From Gari tellinella (Eukaryota; Mollusca; Bivalvia; Cardiida; Psammobiidae), in contig OV277861.1 of assembly GCA_922989275.2 (NCBI GenBank), positions 94,464,993-94,528,992 on the forward strand: 64,000 nt of DNA, in the 5' to 3' direction. Both the position numbers and the translations under genes were made by a program. Of the stretch, positions 22,007 through 32,574 are shown piece by piece (within the stretch, counting starts at the first letter, position 1; each line of letters opens with the position of its first letter). Under the pieces are notes generated by a model. It did no database searches. It was given only the letters and a program-made list of their open reading frames with translations, and had not been told where the DNA came from.

Positions 22007-22263
22007 CTGCTATATAACAATGTATAAACTGTGATATTTGATTTGTGATGCACTTTGTATATTATAATGATGACTATATCCATTTTTATTGTAAATAATG
22101 TGGATATTTTTATAGTACCTAGAATGTGTTCATTTTGACAACACTATGATAGTCTCTTATCATTCATAAATGAATGACATGGAACATTCTTTTGTTTGTA
22201 ATTATTATGTAACTGTATTATGTTGTATCCATGATGAGACTTGAATAAAGATTATTATTATTA
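22007..22263 (+). mobile_element. 5'-truncated retroposon (LINE-like 3' end)
   Basis: 257 bp ending GACTTGAATAAAG followed by an (ATT)n tail. It is bounded by a perfect 8-bp direct repeat TAGTGAGT (21999-22006 and 22264-22271). A polyadenylation-like AATAAA, a simple-sequence tail and a target duplication are typical of target-primed retroposition. The parent LINE family cannot be named from this stretch. Confidence 0.75.
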
Positions 22264-22550
22264 TAGTGAGTTGATTTTAGGGTTTTCTGCATTTCCGGTA
22301 TGTGTGCTTATCTTCATCAAGATTTTGCTGAACACAGATTTCACTGCTATTTCACACAGTGGTCACAAATATGCCATGTTGTGATAATTTGTGATAATGG
22401 CACTAAAGTTTAGACTATTCTCCTTTAAGTATCTGATTGCTTACATTGGGCCAATCATTGTTTGTTAAGTAAACCATTAAATATTTCGTCATTTATTTGA
22501 CACCCTCTGAGAAGATTAACAGTTATGTTAATGCTTTACTTTCAGTTTGC

Positions 22551-22929
22551 TTAACCCATTACCCCATAAATATGCCTTTATTTTATTCCTCCACTGAAGA
22601 AAATACCTATATCTATTACAGTCATGAATATCTATCATCAGAAATATTTTCTTTATTATAGCAGATGGTCACTTAAAGGAGGCTGAAAGTAATTAAAGCA
22701 GAATGTGCCTAAAGGCACATTCTGCCTTACTTTCAACCTGCTTTAAGTGGTCACCTATCTTCAAACTAAAATCAGGCTATGGGGCAATGGGTTAAGCTAC
22801 TACCATCTGCTAGGATATAGAAACTATTTTTTATGGTATATGTTCATGGCTGTATAAATTGAAACTATTTTCTTCAGTGGAGGAAATAAGATGTGTGAAA
22901 AGGTGCTTCTTCGTCAGGGAAAGGGTTAA
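22551..22929. mobile_element. Family A MITE inserted in an older A copy
   Basis: Inner copy 22551-22795 (-), TTAA both sides. The host is a forward A right half: CTTTACTTTCAGTTTGC before, GCTACTACCATCTGCTAGG after, ending GGGAAAGGGTTAA at 22929. The insertion site is the TTAA at the outer end of the host palindrome. Confidence 0.83.
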
Positions 22930-23141
22930 CTATTGAAACAGGAGCATGGCAATCAAAAGACATATTCACAAGTTTTACATGGCGGAATTTAGTTGTTTGG
23001 TTAGATAAATCAACTGTACATAATAATGATTGTCTTCACACTCAATTATCAAAGCTAATACTGTAAAACCTCTGCAAACAAACACTTCAGGACACAGCAA
23101 GAAAATCAGCTGACATAGGTTACTGGATAAAGGACTTTATA
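22930..23141. other. Unassigned spacer
   Basis: No gene or repeat recognised. Confidence 0.3.
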
Positions 23142-23599
23142 TGAACCCTTTACCCCATAGCCTGTTTCTAGTTTTGAAGACATATGATCACTTTAAGCAG
23201 GCTGCTTTAACTCTTTCCTCCCTGAAACTTTAAATGGACAATTCCATTTTCCATTTAAGTCTGGTCCATTTCTGACTTTTAAGGGTTGTTTTTGTCAATG
23301 TTTGGCCTAATGACAAACAGTGAAGACCCTGATCAGAGGGCTCCTTTCGGAGCCCTCTGATCTGGGTCTTCACTGTTTGCACAGGACAAGTGTACTATTT
23401 ACATGTACACTGTTTGAAAAGGACGCCTATATGCGGGACTAGGGTTCAAAGGGTTAAGCTACAGTCTGCTAGGATAAATAAAATATTTCTTATGATTGGC
23501 TATGAAGCATATCCTAAACTGTACAAAATGGAACTATTTTCTTCAGTGGAGGAATAAATAAAAGGCGTAAAAAGGCATATTTATGGGGTAATGCATTAC
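23142..23599 (+). mobile_element. Family A MITE split by family B
   Basis: Host A starts CCTTTACCCCATAGCCTG and ends TTTATGGGGTAATGCATTA. B (23217-23457, +, TTAA both sides, core GATCAGAGGGCTCCTTTCGG) sits at CTGC|TTTAA|GCTAC. The rest of the host hairpin is deleted. Confidence 0.86.
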
Positions 23600-23655
23600 A
23601 CTGTGTAGCAGCCATTCAAAAGAATTTAAATTACAAGTTATGTAGGGCACTTGTA

Positions 23656-23778
23656 GCATAACGCATTACCCCATAGCCTCTATTTCATTGATTGAGTTGG
23701 GTTTTACGGCACCGCGACATATGAAATGGTCATATGGCGCTGAGAACCCATATTTCAAGTGACCATTTAAGTGAACAT
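23656..23778. repeat. A left-end stub plus family P fragment
   Basis: GCATTACCCCATAGCCTC, then ATTGAGTTGGGTTTTACGGC and CACCGCGACATATG. The TTTTACGGCACC word recurs at 25208 and 58620 (inverse), marking a short dispersed family. Confidence 0.5.
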
Positions 23779-24030
23779 TTAACCCTTTCCCACATAGCCT
23801 GTTTCTAGTACTGAATATAGATGTCCACTTAAAGCAGGTTGAAAGTAAAGCAGAATGCGCCTTAAGCGCATTCTGCTTTACTTTCAGCCTGCTTTAAGCT
23901 ATCATCTGCTAGAATATAGAAACTATTTCTTATGATACATAATTAATGACTGTATAATGTGGAACTATTTTCTTCAGTGGGGGAATAAACTTAGTGTGCT
24001 AAAAAGCGCTTCTATGTGGGAAAGGGTTAA
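23779..24030 (+). mobile_element. Family A MITE, full length
   Basis: TTAACCCTTTCCCACATAGC to ATGTGGGAAAGGGTTAA. The core has GCGCCTTAAGCGC. Terminal words differ in step at both ends (CCACAT/ATGTGG). Confidence 0.88.
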
Positions 24031-24170
24031 AGTAGCTAAAAGTAAAAAAGAATGCACCTGCTTTGTCTAGTATTGCACTGTATCTTTTCTCTGCACATTA
24101 TGCTTTACTTTCAATCTGCTTTAAGTGGTCACCTGTTGTCAAAAGTGGAAACAGACCATGGAGTAATTGG
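24031..24170 (-). mobile_element. Family A fragment
   Basis: TTAAAGTAGCTAAAAGTA and TTTCAATCTGCTTTAAGTGG with a replaced hairpin tip, ending CATGGAGTAATTGG. Confidence 0.6.
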
Positions 24171-24572
24171 TCATGACCTTATCTGGAATTAAAATCTTAG
24201 AAACTTTTCATTTTAAATTGTTGTTGACATCATTGCAGACTAAAATTCTTCTAGCATTGTTCAAAGAGTTTCACAATAGCACTAAAAAGAAGGTTTCTTA
24301 ATGGAAAATCTTTTTGTTGCTCAATTGACCTATATATTTCAAGGATTTCATCGCAGGGACAAGTATGTATCTAAAACTACAAAAAATCAACAGTATATTC
24401 TCCCCAAACAATTGGTGATTTACATCTACTGAAATCTGTGGGAAATTCTTTTAATTCAAGACAAAAAATGCCCCATTGAGACTTTTAATTTAGCTTATAC
24501 TTTCCATAGAAAATTCAATTTATAGAAAACGAGAGTCCCCATTTTAAAGGGATGGTACATGACATTTCTTTT
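24171..24572. other. Unassigned spacer
   Basis: AT-rich; no gene or repeat recognised. Confidence 0.3.
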
Positions 24573-24794
24573 CTAACTCTTTCCAAGCTAGCGGCAGATA
24601 TATCCCACAGTAAACACCTTTGCAAACCGTTTGGATCCAGATGAGACGCCGCATAACACGGTGTCTCATCAGGATCCAAACAGTTTGACACTCTGACCTA
24701 GATTTGAAAAGGAATTTAGAAAAATCTAATTTTAGAACAGAAGCAAATGACAATTGTTGCAGACAAACCAATTACCTAGCATGCAAAGAGCTAA
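24573..24794 (-). mobile_element. Family F MITE, reverse orientation
   Basis: CTAACTCTTTCCAAGCTAGC to TAGCATGCAAAGAGCTAA. Both terminal TTAA have changed to CTAA. Core 24613-24685: CAAACCGTTTGGATCC, GAGACGCCGC and inverse. Confidence 0.85.
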
Positions 24795-24936
24795 TAGCTC
24801 TGTAAATGGAATCTCCAGAAAGCGGGTTATTTAATTTACCACCGCGACCTTGTTAGCAATTACTGTAGGGATAAGATGAGAAACTGTTGGTAAGAAAAGT
24901 GCAGTTTATAGAGTTGTACCAGTTAACTCTTGGGCC

Positions 24937-25197
24937 CAAATTTATCCAGTTTCTGGTTTTGAAGACAGATAACTACTTAACCCTATAAATACACCATTTT
25001 ACTCCTTAAATATATTTCTACACTGAATTAAAATAGGTCCACTTTATACAGTCATGAATATGTGCCATAAAACATATTTACTCTACCCTAATAGACAGTA
25101 TCTTAAAGCAGGCTGAAAGTAAAGCAGAATGTGCCTTAAGGCACATTCTGCTTAACTTTCAAGTCCCCTTTAAAACTAGAAACAGGCTATGGAGTAT
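24937..25197. mobile_element. Family A MITE next to an older A left arm
   Basis: 24937-24976 is a forward A left-arm stub (CAGTTTCTGGTTTTGAAGAC) ending at ACTTAA. From that TTAA a reverse A copy runs 24977-25197 (core GTGCCTTAAGGCAC). This is the same palindrome-edge TTAA used in other nests. Confidence 0.75.
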
Positions 25198-25207
25198 ATA
25201 AAAGTTT

Positions 25208-25270
25208 GACTTTATACTTCCACATGACCATATTTTCTGTTGTGGTGCCGTAAAACCTAACTCAATCAAT
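25208..25270 (-). repeat. Family P fragment
   Basis: CATGACCATATTTTCTG...GTGGTGCCGTAAAACC...CTCAATCAATC, the inverse of the fragment at 23686. Confidence 0.5.
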
Positions 25271-25508
25271 CAATTGATCTTGAAAGATTGCTCGATACAG
25301 ATTGGGCAGTATATACTTATATCGCATTAAGTATTTATACTCTGATATAGACTACCAATCTAATTTGTTTTCCCCCAAACTCATTTTCATATGGCAAATA
25401 CTGGTATATTGTCTGTGAAATTGAACTATATCGCTGTTATGGCATTTAATATGTTTTACTCTTGGAGGCTGAGTATGACAAAACCATGAGCCATTGATGA
25501 CTTGTGTT

Positions 25509-25755
25509 CAGGACTGCCATAAGTTGACATAAAGAATCCTAAGATTTCCAAATTTGCATTTTTCAAGTGCTATTTTACGAACCATACCATCGCCTGTTTC
25601 TAGTTTTTTGACACGTGGCTGCTTAAAGCAGGCTGGAAGTAAAGCAGAATGCGCCTTAAGGCGCATTCTGCTTTACTTTCAGCCTGCTTTAAGCTATCAT
25701 GTAATAGAAAAAAAATCCGAAGATTTGGGAAAAATCCGGAGAAATGGCAGCCCTG
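25509..25755 (-). mobile_element. Family G MITE with a 6-bp target duplication
   Basis: Ends CAGGACTGCCATAAGTTGAC and TCCGGAGAAATGGCAGCCCTG; TGTGTT on both sides (25503-25508, 25756-25761). The centre is an A-type palindrome (GCGCCTTAAGGCGC), and the flank CATCGCCTGTTTCTAG also comes from A. Confidence 0.9.
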
Positions 25756-26003
25756 TGTGTTTCCTAAATATTGAAACTTGCACACTCTGATAAAACACTG
25801 CAAAATGTGGCATCTCAACAAGGTCTATTGTATGTCATGGTGTTCTGTGTATGGACAAACATTAAAGTGTTTTTCGGCGGAGCTGACTGTTTTCTATTTA
25901 GACACACTTTATATTTGGCCACACATTTCAACCAATAATATTTGATCTGAAATTTAGAATTAAGAGCACCTGTTGAAACTGAATAGTCTGATTGGATAGT
26001 AGC

Positions 26004-26194
26004 CAGGGCTCCAGATAAGGGAATTGTTTCAAAACTTAAAATCTTTATTTGTGCATTAAACCCTGTGGTGTCACTATACATATGAATTGTCTCTTCAAGA
26101 CAATCAAAATGAGTGGTAATACCATAGGGTTTGGTGCTAAAAGAGGTGAAAAAATGTGATTTGTTTAGTTTACTCACTCTTATCTGGAGCCCTG
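26004..26194 (+). mobile_element. Family C MITE
   Basis: CAGGGCTCCAGATAAGG to CTTATCTGGAGCCCTG, 191 bp. The hairpin is decayed (AATTGTCTCTTCAAGACAAT). Confidence 0.85.
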
Positions 26195-26927
26195 TAGGCT
26201 GGTTTATGTCCCATTACAGTTTTACATGATGTGGACTGTGGGTGTAAAATTTAGAGATACAGGCTGGCTGTTTACTACACTGGTCTGGTGAGTTTCCACT
26301 GTTGACAAATGATCTGAAATCTATTTATAGATATACAGAGGAAGCTAGGTGTTTCGTAATTGTTTACAACCAATTTGTTTTAATTGTTAACTATTTGTAC
26401 ACATTTGCCATACATTAAAAGCAATATTTTATATATGAATAGCCTCAAGTGAGTTAAACACAATTGTGTTGTTTCATCATTATTTACAAGAGTGAAGTAC
26501 AGTAGATTGTTGTATCTGTACATTTGTGTATGCTATAGTTTGTTTCAAGAAACTCTATGAATGGAACAATAGATTAATGTGAGGATCTCCTACCAGTAGC
26601 TAGGATATGAGTTGAATTATTGTTTTGTTTTGCATTTCTGTATATGATAGTTTTGCATTTTAAATAAAAGTTACTGTTTCAATTGAATACTTGTATTTTT
26701 TGCTTTTCAATCCAAGATCTATATTCTTTGAAAACCTCAATTTAATTCAATTTTGCACACCCATCTATATAGCCTTAGTTCAACCACTCATTCCGCCAAA
26801 TATCTTTTTTAAAGATATTCCTTGTTTAACCTTCCTCTATATGGTGAATAAACAATTTCAACATGCACAAGGAAATTATTAAATGAAATGTCAAGGTATG
26901 AATGAATAAGAAAAACTTTCTTAACCC
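26195..26927. other. Repeat-free island with a possible polyadenylation signal
   Basis: About 730 bp of AT-rich sequence without MITE words. AAATAAAA near 26659 follows a T-rich tract and could mark a plus-strand 3' end, but no upstream coding exon is identified. Confidence 0.35.
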
Positions 26928-27323
26928 CATTTATGCACGGAATTATACAAAACGGAATAGCAACTAAGCGAAGTTGAATAGGCGAGCATCTGAGCTCTCG
27001 CAGCGGTTGAATTTTGCGAGATTATGTGTCACGTGACAACATCCTCACTTTTTGCCTCGTTGTCCGCCATTTCTGGCGAGAAATTTACTGACTCGAGTGT
27101 TTTTATTGATATTTTATAGGATTTAAACGACCTGGTGGACATTCCTATCAATTCATGGGAATACAAACCCGTGAAAAATGCTTCGAAAACACACATGTAT
27201 CATATTGACTACCGATAGACAGTCTCTTGTCAAGTCTCGCGAGTCTCGTATGCGCCGCATGAGATTTACGATATAGCGCGAGGTTTCGATTCCGTCAGTG
27301 TATAATTCTGTGATTTATGAATG
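26928..27323. other. CpG-richer block with imperfect inverted ends
   Basis: The ends CACGGAATTATACA and TGTATAATTCTGTG are inverted. The interior is unusually CpG-rich for the window, with CACGTG (27031) and TCTCGCGAG (27235). It is either an unclassified TIR element or a promoter-like island; I cannot decide. Confidence 0.45.
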
Positions 27324-27439
27324 TATATTAAAATGAACTCGAGATCTCCCTTAGAAATATAGAACGATTTCAGACTTTATAAGCATGGGCACTCCCTTTC
27401 CTATTAGTGATTGTAATCTTTAGAAAGGGATATTTGCAA

Positions 27440-27684
27440 CTTTTAGTACTTTTTACGTGATCATTATTTAATTCACTCCTCCACGGAAGGCAACAGTTCC
27501 ATTTTACAATGTAATGAATGTGTAACATTATAACAAATATTTTCTATATCCTAGTAGATGGTAGCTTAAAGCAGGCTGAAAGTAAAACAGAATGTGCCTG
27601 AGGCACATTCTGCTTTACTTTCAACCTGCTTTAAATAGTAACTTGTTTTCAAAACTAGAAACTGGCCATGGGGTAAAGGGTTAA
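27440..27684 (-). mobile_element. Family A MITE, left end decayed
   Basis: TTAATTCACTCCTCCACGG, core GTGCCTGAGGCAC, right end CATGGGGTAAAGGGTTAA. Confidence 0.8.
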
Positions 27685-27785
27685 AGGCACTTAAAAGCAG
27701 AAAATGGCTAAGGTAAATGAAAGAACAATGCTTGTAGAGTTCAAACATAACATTGTTACTTGTCCACATGAATTAGGTTCTACAG

Positions 27786-27986
27786 GGAGGTATTGCCACC
27801 TACTGTCTGTTACAAGGCCACCTGGCACCCACGGCATATACAGTGGCGGAACATGAAAGAAGCGCCAGCCTGGTATAACATGGAAACATGTCTCCTTTAT
27901 CAAAGACAGAACATTCCAAACATCCCTGTATCTCAGCCAGTGATATGGTTGACTTCAAATGGCAGACCAACCAGTTTGCATGTACT
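27786..27986. other. Coding-like island of unknown strand
   Basis: A 201-bp open stretch (67 codons, plus strand) between TTCTACAG and GTAAGG, splice-like on both sides. The minus strand of the same block is also open and rich in Trp, Pro and Tyr (for example VPPLYMPWVPGGLVT). I do not recognise either product. It could be an exon on one strand or a non-coding repeat; no start or partner exon is seen. Confidence 0.25.
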
Positions 27987-28014
27987 GTAAGGATTGAATT
28001 GGCCTGTTGCTTGT

Positions 28015-28964
28015 GGTAAGTAAGGTCTGCATTGAAATTGGCTTCTATGAATTTTGGCGAAAAAAAGTTTTATGTCTTTTTACACTTAAAGCAATATTAA
28101 GCACAAGTTTCAAAACCATGTGGATCCATATCAGATGGAGATTTTAACTGAGCATTTCAGTTTGGTCAAATCTGTTTTTAAACACAAGTGAACTTGAGAC
28201 TGACAGTAAAAGGTTTATAAATTAAACTACTGAATGAAGTAGCATAACAATTAAATTCACTATGTCAGCTAAAAAAGCAAGACGAAAGTGTGTAACGCAC
28301 AACACTCTTATAGCAGCTTTCTGCACCCCTTTTCCCAATGTAAATTAAACTGTCATTAAAATGTCTCAAGTCTTTTTTTGTTTCTTCTATACAACTATAC
28401 TATACTTCTTACTATACTCTATTCAATAGCCGCTAAATATAAGTTGATGAAATTTGGCATATGATGTAAACATATAAACATTATCTCATTATTCTTAACG
28501 TCAACAAAGTATTGGGTTACCATAGCATCATGTTAATATAGAAACTCCTGATCACAGAGTATTGGAACATGGTGGATATATTTTATTGTGTGTCTATATA
28601 GTCTAGACCTACCAGTTTTGACTGACAGTATAAAGGATAAACATGTTTAAAGATACAAGAGCGATACATGTGATGATTCATTAGAATTTTCTGAAGCTTG
28701 AAAATCTGGCACTCGCTTCTGGTGGCAGAACTCCAGTGAGAGTGGAACCAGCAGAAATCTGAACCTCAACCCTTTCCCCAACATAGAAACAATGTTTCAT
28801 GCCTCATTTATACCTCAAAGAATTGCCTTTTCACTGCTATTCGATTTACCTGAAAAAAACACTTTTACCTCTTTCTCATAGAAATGTGTTTTTAAGGCTT
28901 ATATCATGATTGAACTGTTTAAGGATGAATATGAAACATTTATGCATTTTGACATTAGAAAAGG
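28015..28964. other. Gene-free stretch
   Basis: AT-rich, mostly unassigned. A decayed A left arm (CCTCTTTCTCATAGAAATG) lies near 28868. Confidence 0.35.
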
Positions 28965-29195
28965 CTAAACCCATTACCCCATTAGCCTATTTCTAGTTTT
29001 GAAGACAGGTGATCACTTAAAGTAGGTTGAAAGTAAAGCAGAATGTGCCCTGAGGCACACTCTGCTTTACTTTCAACCTGCTTTAGACTATCATCTGCTA
29101 GGATATAGTAATTATTTCTTGTGTTGCATTTTAATGACTGTAGAGACGGGAACTATTTTCTTCAGTTGAGGAATACATTTTTGGCATAAAAATAT
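28965..29195 (+). mobile_element. Family A MITE, right end decayed
   Basis: CTAAACCCATTACCCCATTAG, core GTGCCCTGAGGCAC. It fades after GGCATAAAAATATTTA. Confidence 0.8.
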
Positions 29196-29454
29196 TTAGA
29201 CACAAAAGATTCACAACAGCTTGCATTCAATACTTGGAGAAATGGAAGAATGATATGGAAATCATTACACACATACTGCAGTTACGTTTTGTCCTGTCAC
29301 CATTTCAATAGTTTCTGTAAACACTAGCTGCTCTCCTTGAGTCAAAAACAATGTGTGTGCTTTTAATCTAAATATCTTTCCATTATTCTATGTTTCCAAA
29401 TGTTTTTGGCTAAATTTTGCTGGTTTGTATTATAGAAGAAATGGACAATTTTAA

Positions 29455-29540
29455 CTCAATACTATATAAATATGCCTTTTTATACTTCTAATTTATTTCT
29501 TCACTAAGGAAACTAGATCCAATATCAATAAGTAGAGTTC
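29455..29540 (-). mobile_element. Family A left-arm fragment
   Basis: ATAAATATGCCTTTTTATAC and TTCTTCACTAAGGAAACTAG only. Confidence 0.6.
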
Positions 29541-29568
29541 AGCCTGTCAAAATCAAAGACTGTCAACA

Positions 29569-29822
29569 TTAACCCTTTACCCAATATAGCCAGTTTCTAG
29601 TTATGAAAACATGTGATCACTTAAAGCAGGCTGAAAGTAAAGCAGAATGCGCCTTAAGACGCATTCTGCTTTACTTTCAGCCTGCTTTAAGCTTCCACCT
29701 GCTAGGATATAGAAACTATTTCTTATGCTATATGTTCATGACTGTATAAATTTGAACTTTTTTCTTCAGTGGAGGTATAAATTAAATGTGCTAAAAGGCC
29801 CTTCTATCAGGGAAAGGGTTAG
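29569..29822 (+). mobile_element. Family A MITE, full length
   Basis: TTAACCCTTTACCCAATATAG to CAGGGAAAGGGTTA. The core has one mismatch (GCGCCTTAAGACGC). Confidence 0.87.
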
Positions 29823-30182
29823 TGTCTGTCCAAGGTCAGCCTCTGATAACGAAGGTGTTTTGTATTTGTTGTGTCAAGTATTTCTTTATTTCAACACCAT
29901 CACAGTTTCATCATTATTGCTACTGAAGCCTGACACTCATCAAATATTTATTCAATCAGTTTAATCAGCGTCAGCTTTTGTATGTAAAATGAAGTTTTTC
30001 AGTACATTTTCAAAAGATTACAATCAAACCCATGTTTGGTAGCAATTCAGTGAAGAAATATGAAGATCCCTTCAAAGGCAAGTGAATGCTTAATGCAGGA
30101 GAAAAGTAAATTAGTAATACAAAAAGTTCATTCAGCAGTGTTAATTTTGAACTGGCCATCATATATGCAGCTGCCTAAGATA
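29823..30182. other. Spacer with half a family I palindrome
   Basis: TGCTTAATGCAGGAGAAAAG near 30089 is one I arm. Nothing else recognised. Confidence 0.35.
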
Positions 30183-30277
30183 TAATCCATTACCCAATAG
30201 GTATGCCATTTTAAACCTCCAAATTGTTCCTCCACTATAATATTAAGTTCCACTTTATACAGTCACAATTAGGTAGC

Positions 30278-30528
30278 TTAACTCTTTCCTCCCTGAAACT
30301 TTAAATGGACAATTCCAGTTTCCATTTTAGTCTAGTCCATTTTTGACTTTTAAGGATTGTTTTTGTCAATGTTTGGCTTTATGACAAACAGTGAAGACCC
30401 TGATCAGAGAGCTCCTTTTGGAGCCCTCTGATCTGGGTCTTCACTGTTTGCACAGGACAAGTGTATTATATACATGTACACTGTTTGAAAAGGATGCCTA
30501 TATGCGGGACTATGGTTCAAAGGGTTAA
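30278..30528 (+). mobile_element. Family B MITE nested in A
   Basis: TTAA both sides; TTAACTCTTTCCTCCC to GGTTCAAAGGGTTAA, 251 bp. It sits at GTAGC|TTAA|AGC of the host A. Confidence 0.9.
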
Positions 30529-30846
30529 AGCTGGCTTAAGTAAAGTAGAATGCATCACAAGGCACATTTGCAATAATTCCATCAGGCTTTAAGTGGTCAC
30601 CCGTTTCCAAGTAATACTTAGAGTTTATTTCAATGATTCTTAATGATTAAGAAGCCAACAAATGAGGGAGCCTGCGACCGAATTTGGCTTCTTAATAATT
30701 AAGAAGCGTTGAAATAAACTCTAACTATTTTAGTGTTTGACCCGCCCACATATGACGTCACTTCACTTTATTTACATATTTTTCTCCGCCGACAGATGTT
30801 TACACAGCCTGTTACATATATATTGTGCGTTTTATTACGCAGCAAC

Positions 30847-30948
30847 ATGGCGCATGGCAATTTTGATTTAAGCGGATACGATTTGGAAGAAAATGGTTAT
30901 CTTAAAAAACGATGGAAAAAGAATAGAGATCTAGTTATTGACGTCTAA
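30847..30948 (+). CDS. Short coding-like frame in the 1.06-kb insertion, unknown product
   Basis: An ATG opens 33 codons (MAHGNFDLSGYDLEENGYL..., ending RDLVIDV). They are charged and low in rare residues, unlike the frames made by MITE cores. It lies about 90 bp downstream of a CRE and stops where the inserted palindrome begins. ACGGTAAGAAT at about 31277 beyond the nested MITE could be its lost splice donor. It may be a first exon broken by insertion; no family is recognised. Confidence 0.25.
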   Translation: MAHGNFDLSGYDLEENGYLKKRWKKNRDLVIDV

Positions 30949-30969
30949 ATGCTTAATGCAGCACAAATA

Positions 30970-31153
30970 CAGGGCTCCAGATAAGGGGGTATTTCAAAAA
31001 CTAAAATCTTTATTTCTGCTTAAAACCCTACGGTGTCACTACTCATTAGAATCATCTAGGAGAGACGATTCTAATGAGTAGTAACACCATAGGATTTGTG
31101 AAGTTTGAAAATGTTGGATTTGTGAAGTTTACCCCCTCTTATCTTGAGCCCTG
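30970..31153 (+). mobile_element. Family C MITE nested in an I-type palindrome
   Basis: CAGGGCTCCAGATAAGG to CTTATCTTGAGCCCTG. The left flank TTAATGCAGCACAAATA and right flank AAATGATGCAGAAAACTC are the two parts of one I-type hairpin. Confidence 0.82.
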
Positions 31154-31704
31154 AAATGATGCAGAAAACTCATAATGATGAGCTTTCTGCATTATTTTGA
31201 TCTTGCATTATGCAGACGCCCGTCTTTAGTGATTTCGCCGCCATTGACAATGGTTTGTAGATGTTGGTTTTGTTAATTACGGTAAGAATTCTGTTTTAAT
31301 TATGTTGTGTTTTCTTTTTCTCCCCTCCTAAAGATTAAATAAAATTTGAATGATTTCCACAATTTCTTCCGACTAGCGAGCTACAAAATGTCATTATTTT
31401 TCTCGAAATTGAACTGTACGTGTAGATATATCTACCTATATGCATTTTGCTGTGTGATGGATTTCCCGTAAAGCTTAAAAGTCACGCCATGGGCGGAGCT
31501 GACCGAAATATTAACACATGCGCAATGCTTGCTAACGTCTAAATTCAAGTCTCGAACACTTCATAATTAAATTGCCAAATCTCGTTAAATCCCGTTGACT
31601 TAATAATTAAACCGAGCGAAAATTTGAATTTTGAGGCTTGCTGATTGGCTGAAAAAGTAGGCCAAACACTAAAACTAGAAACAGGCTATGGAGTAAAGGG
31701 TTAA

Positions 31705-31996
31705 GCTGTCTTGAATATCAACAGACACAATAGTGCTGAGTGTTGTTCAAGAGAAGTAATATTTTATCAATGTTTGTGCACTTCAGTCGACAAATAAGAT
31801 GCAACAGCTTGACTGAAACTTAATTTGCCATACACAATGTCATGATTATAGGGATAGTCATTGAATATGGTTGAAATTTATTGGAAATGATTAACCCAGG
31901 CTTTGGTCCAATCAACACTTCATTATTGTACAGACACATTACTTTTGTGAAGGCAAACGTGGCTGGAGTCGGCCGCAAAACAAGAAAATCAAAGAT
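31705..31996. other. Unassigned spacer
   Basis: No gene or repeat recognised. Confidence 0.3.
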
Positions 31997-32252
31997 TTAA
32001 CCCATCAACCCGCAATCATGCCTTTTTATGTCCTTAATTTATTCCTCAATCAAATAAAATAGTTTTAGTTTATAAAGTCATGAAAATGATCCTATTGAGA
32101 GATATCTTCTATATCCTAGCTCATGATAGCCTTAAGTAGATTGAAATGTAAAGCAGAATGTACCTTAAGGTGCTCTGCTTTACTTTCAATATTTTTAAAG
32201 TGGGCACCTATCTTCAATACCTTAAGAAACAGTCTATGGGGTAATGGCTTTA
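31997..32252 (-). mobile_element. Family A MITE
   Basis: TTAACCCATCAACCCGCAATC to CTATGGGGTAATGGCTT. The palindrome is partly decayed (GTACCTTAAGGTGC). Confidence 0.8.
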
Positions 32253-32310
32253 CCCTTTAAGCTATGGGGTAATCATAAAATATGTTAACCCTTACCCCTT
32301 TCGGCCTACT

Positions 32311-32574
32311 CTAAACCCATTTTCCCATAGCATGTTTCTAGTTTTGAAGACCTGTGACCACTTAAAGCAGGTTGAAAGAAAATAGGAATGTGCCTTAAGG
32401 CACATTCTGCTTTAATTTCAGCCTGCTTTAAGCTATCATCTGCTAGAATATAGAAATTATTTCTTATGAGACATATTCATACCTATACAAAGTGAAACTA
32501 TTTTTCTTCAGTGGAGAAATGAATTGGAGACGTAAAAAGACATATTTATGGGGTAATGGGTTAACACTGAAAAC
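32311..32574 (+). mobile_element. Family A MITE
   Basis: CTAAACCCATTTTCCCATAGC to TATGGGGTAATGGGTTAA, core GTGCCTTAAGGCAC. A second A-end stub (TTAACCCTTACCCC) lies just before, at 32285. Confidence 0.85.

Larger units (their letters stand above)
30611..31671. mobile_element. Unclassified ~1.06-kb insertion with a nested C copy
   Basis: Begins with a 107-bp fold-back (30618-30724, TTAGAGTTTATTTCAATG and inverse, with internal TTAATNATTAAGAAG). Then the inverted pair TTTTAGTGTTTGACC (30727) and GGCCAAACACTAAAA (31661). Inside are a TGACGTCA (30753-30760), a short coding-like frame (30847-30948), a split I-type palindrome, and family C. Which inverted pair forms the true ends is not settled. 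Confidence 0.55.
30183..31704 (-). mobile_element. Family A MITE opened by two separate insertions
   Basis: A words appear in order: ATCCATTACCCAATAG (30186), CAATTAGGTAGC (30266), AGCTGGCTTAAGTAAAG (30529), TTTAAGTGGTCACCCG (30588), AACTAGAAACAGGC (31673), GAGTAAAGGGTTAA (31691). Family B splits the first arm at 30278-30528. A ~1.06-kb unit splits the right flank at 30611-31671. Collapsing both restores one ordinary A copy with a decayed hairpin. Confidence 0.8.
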
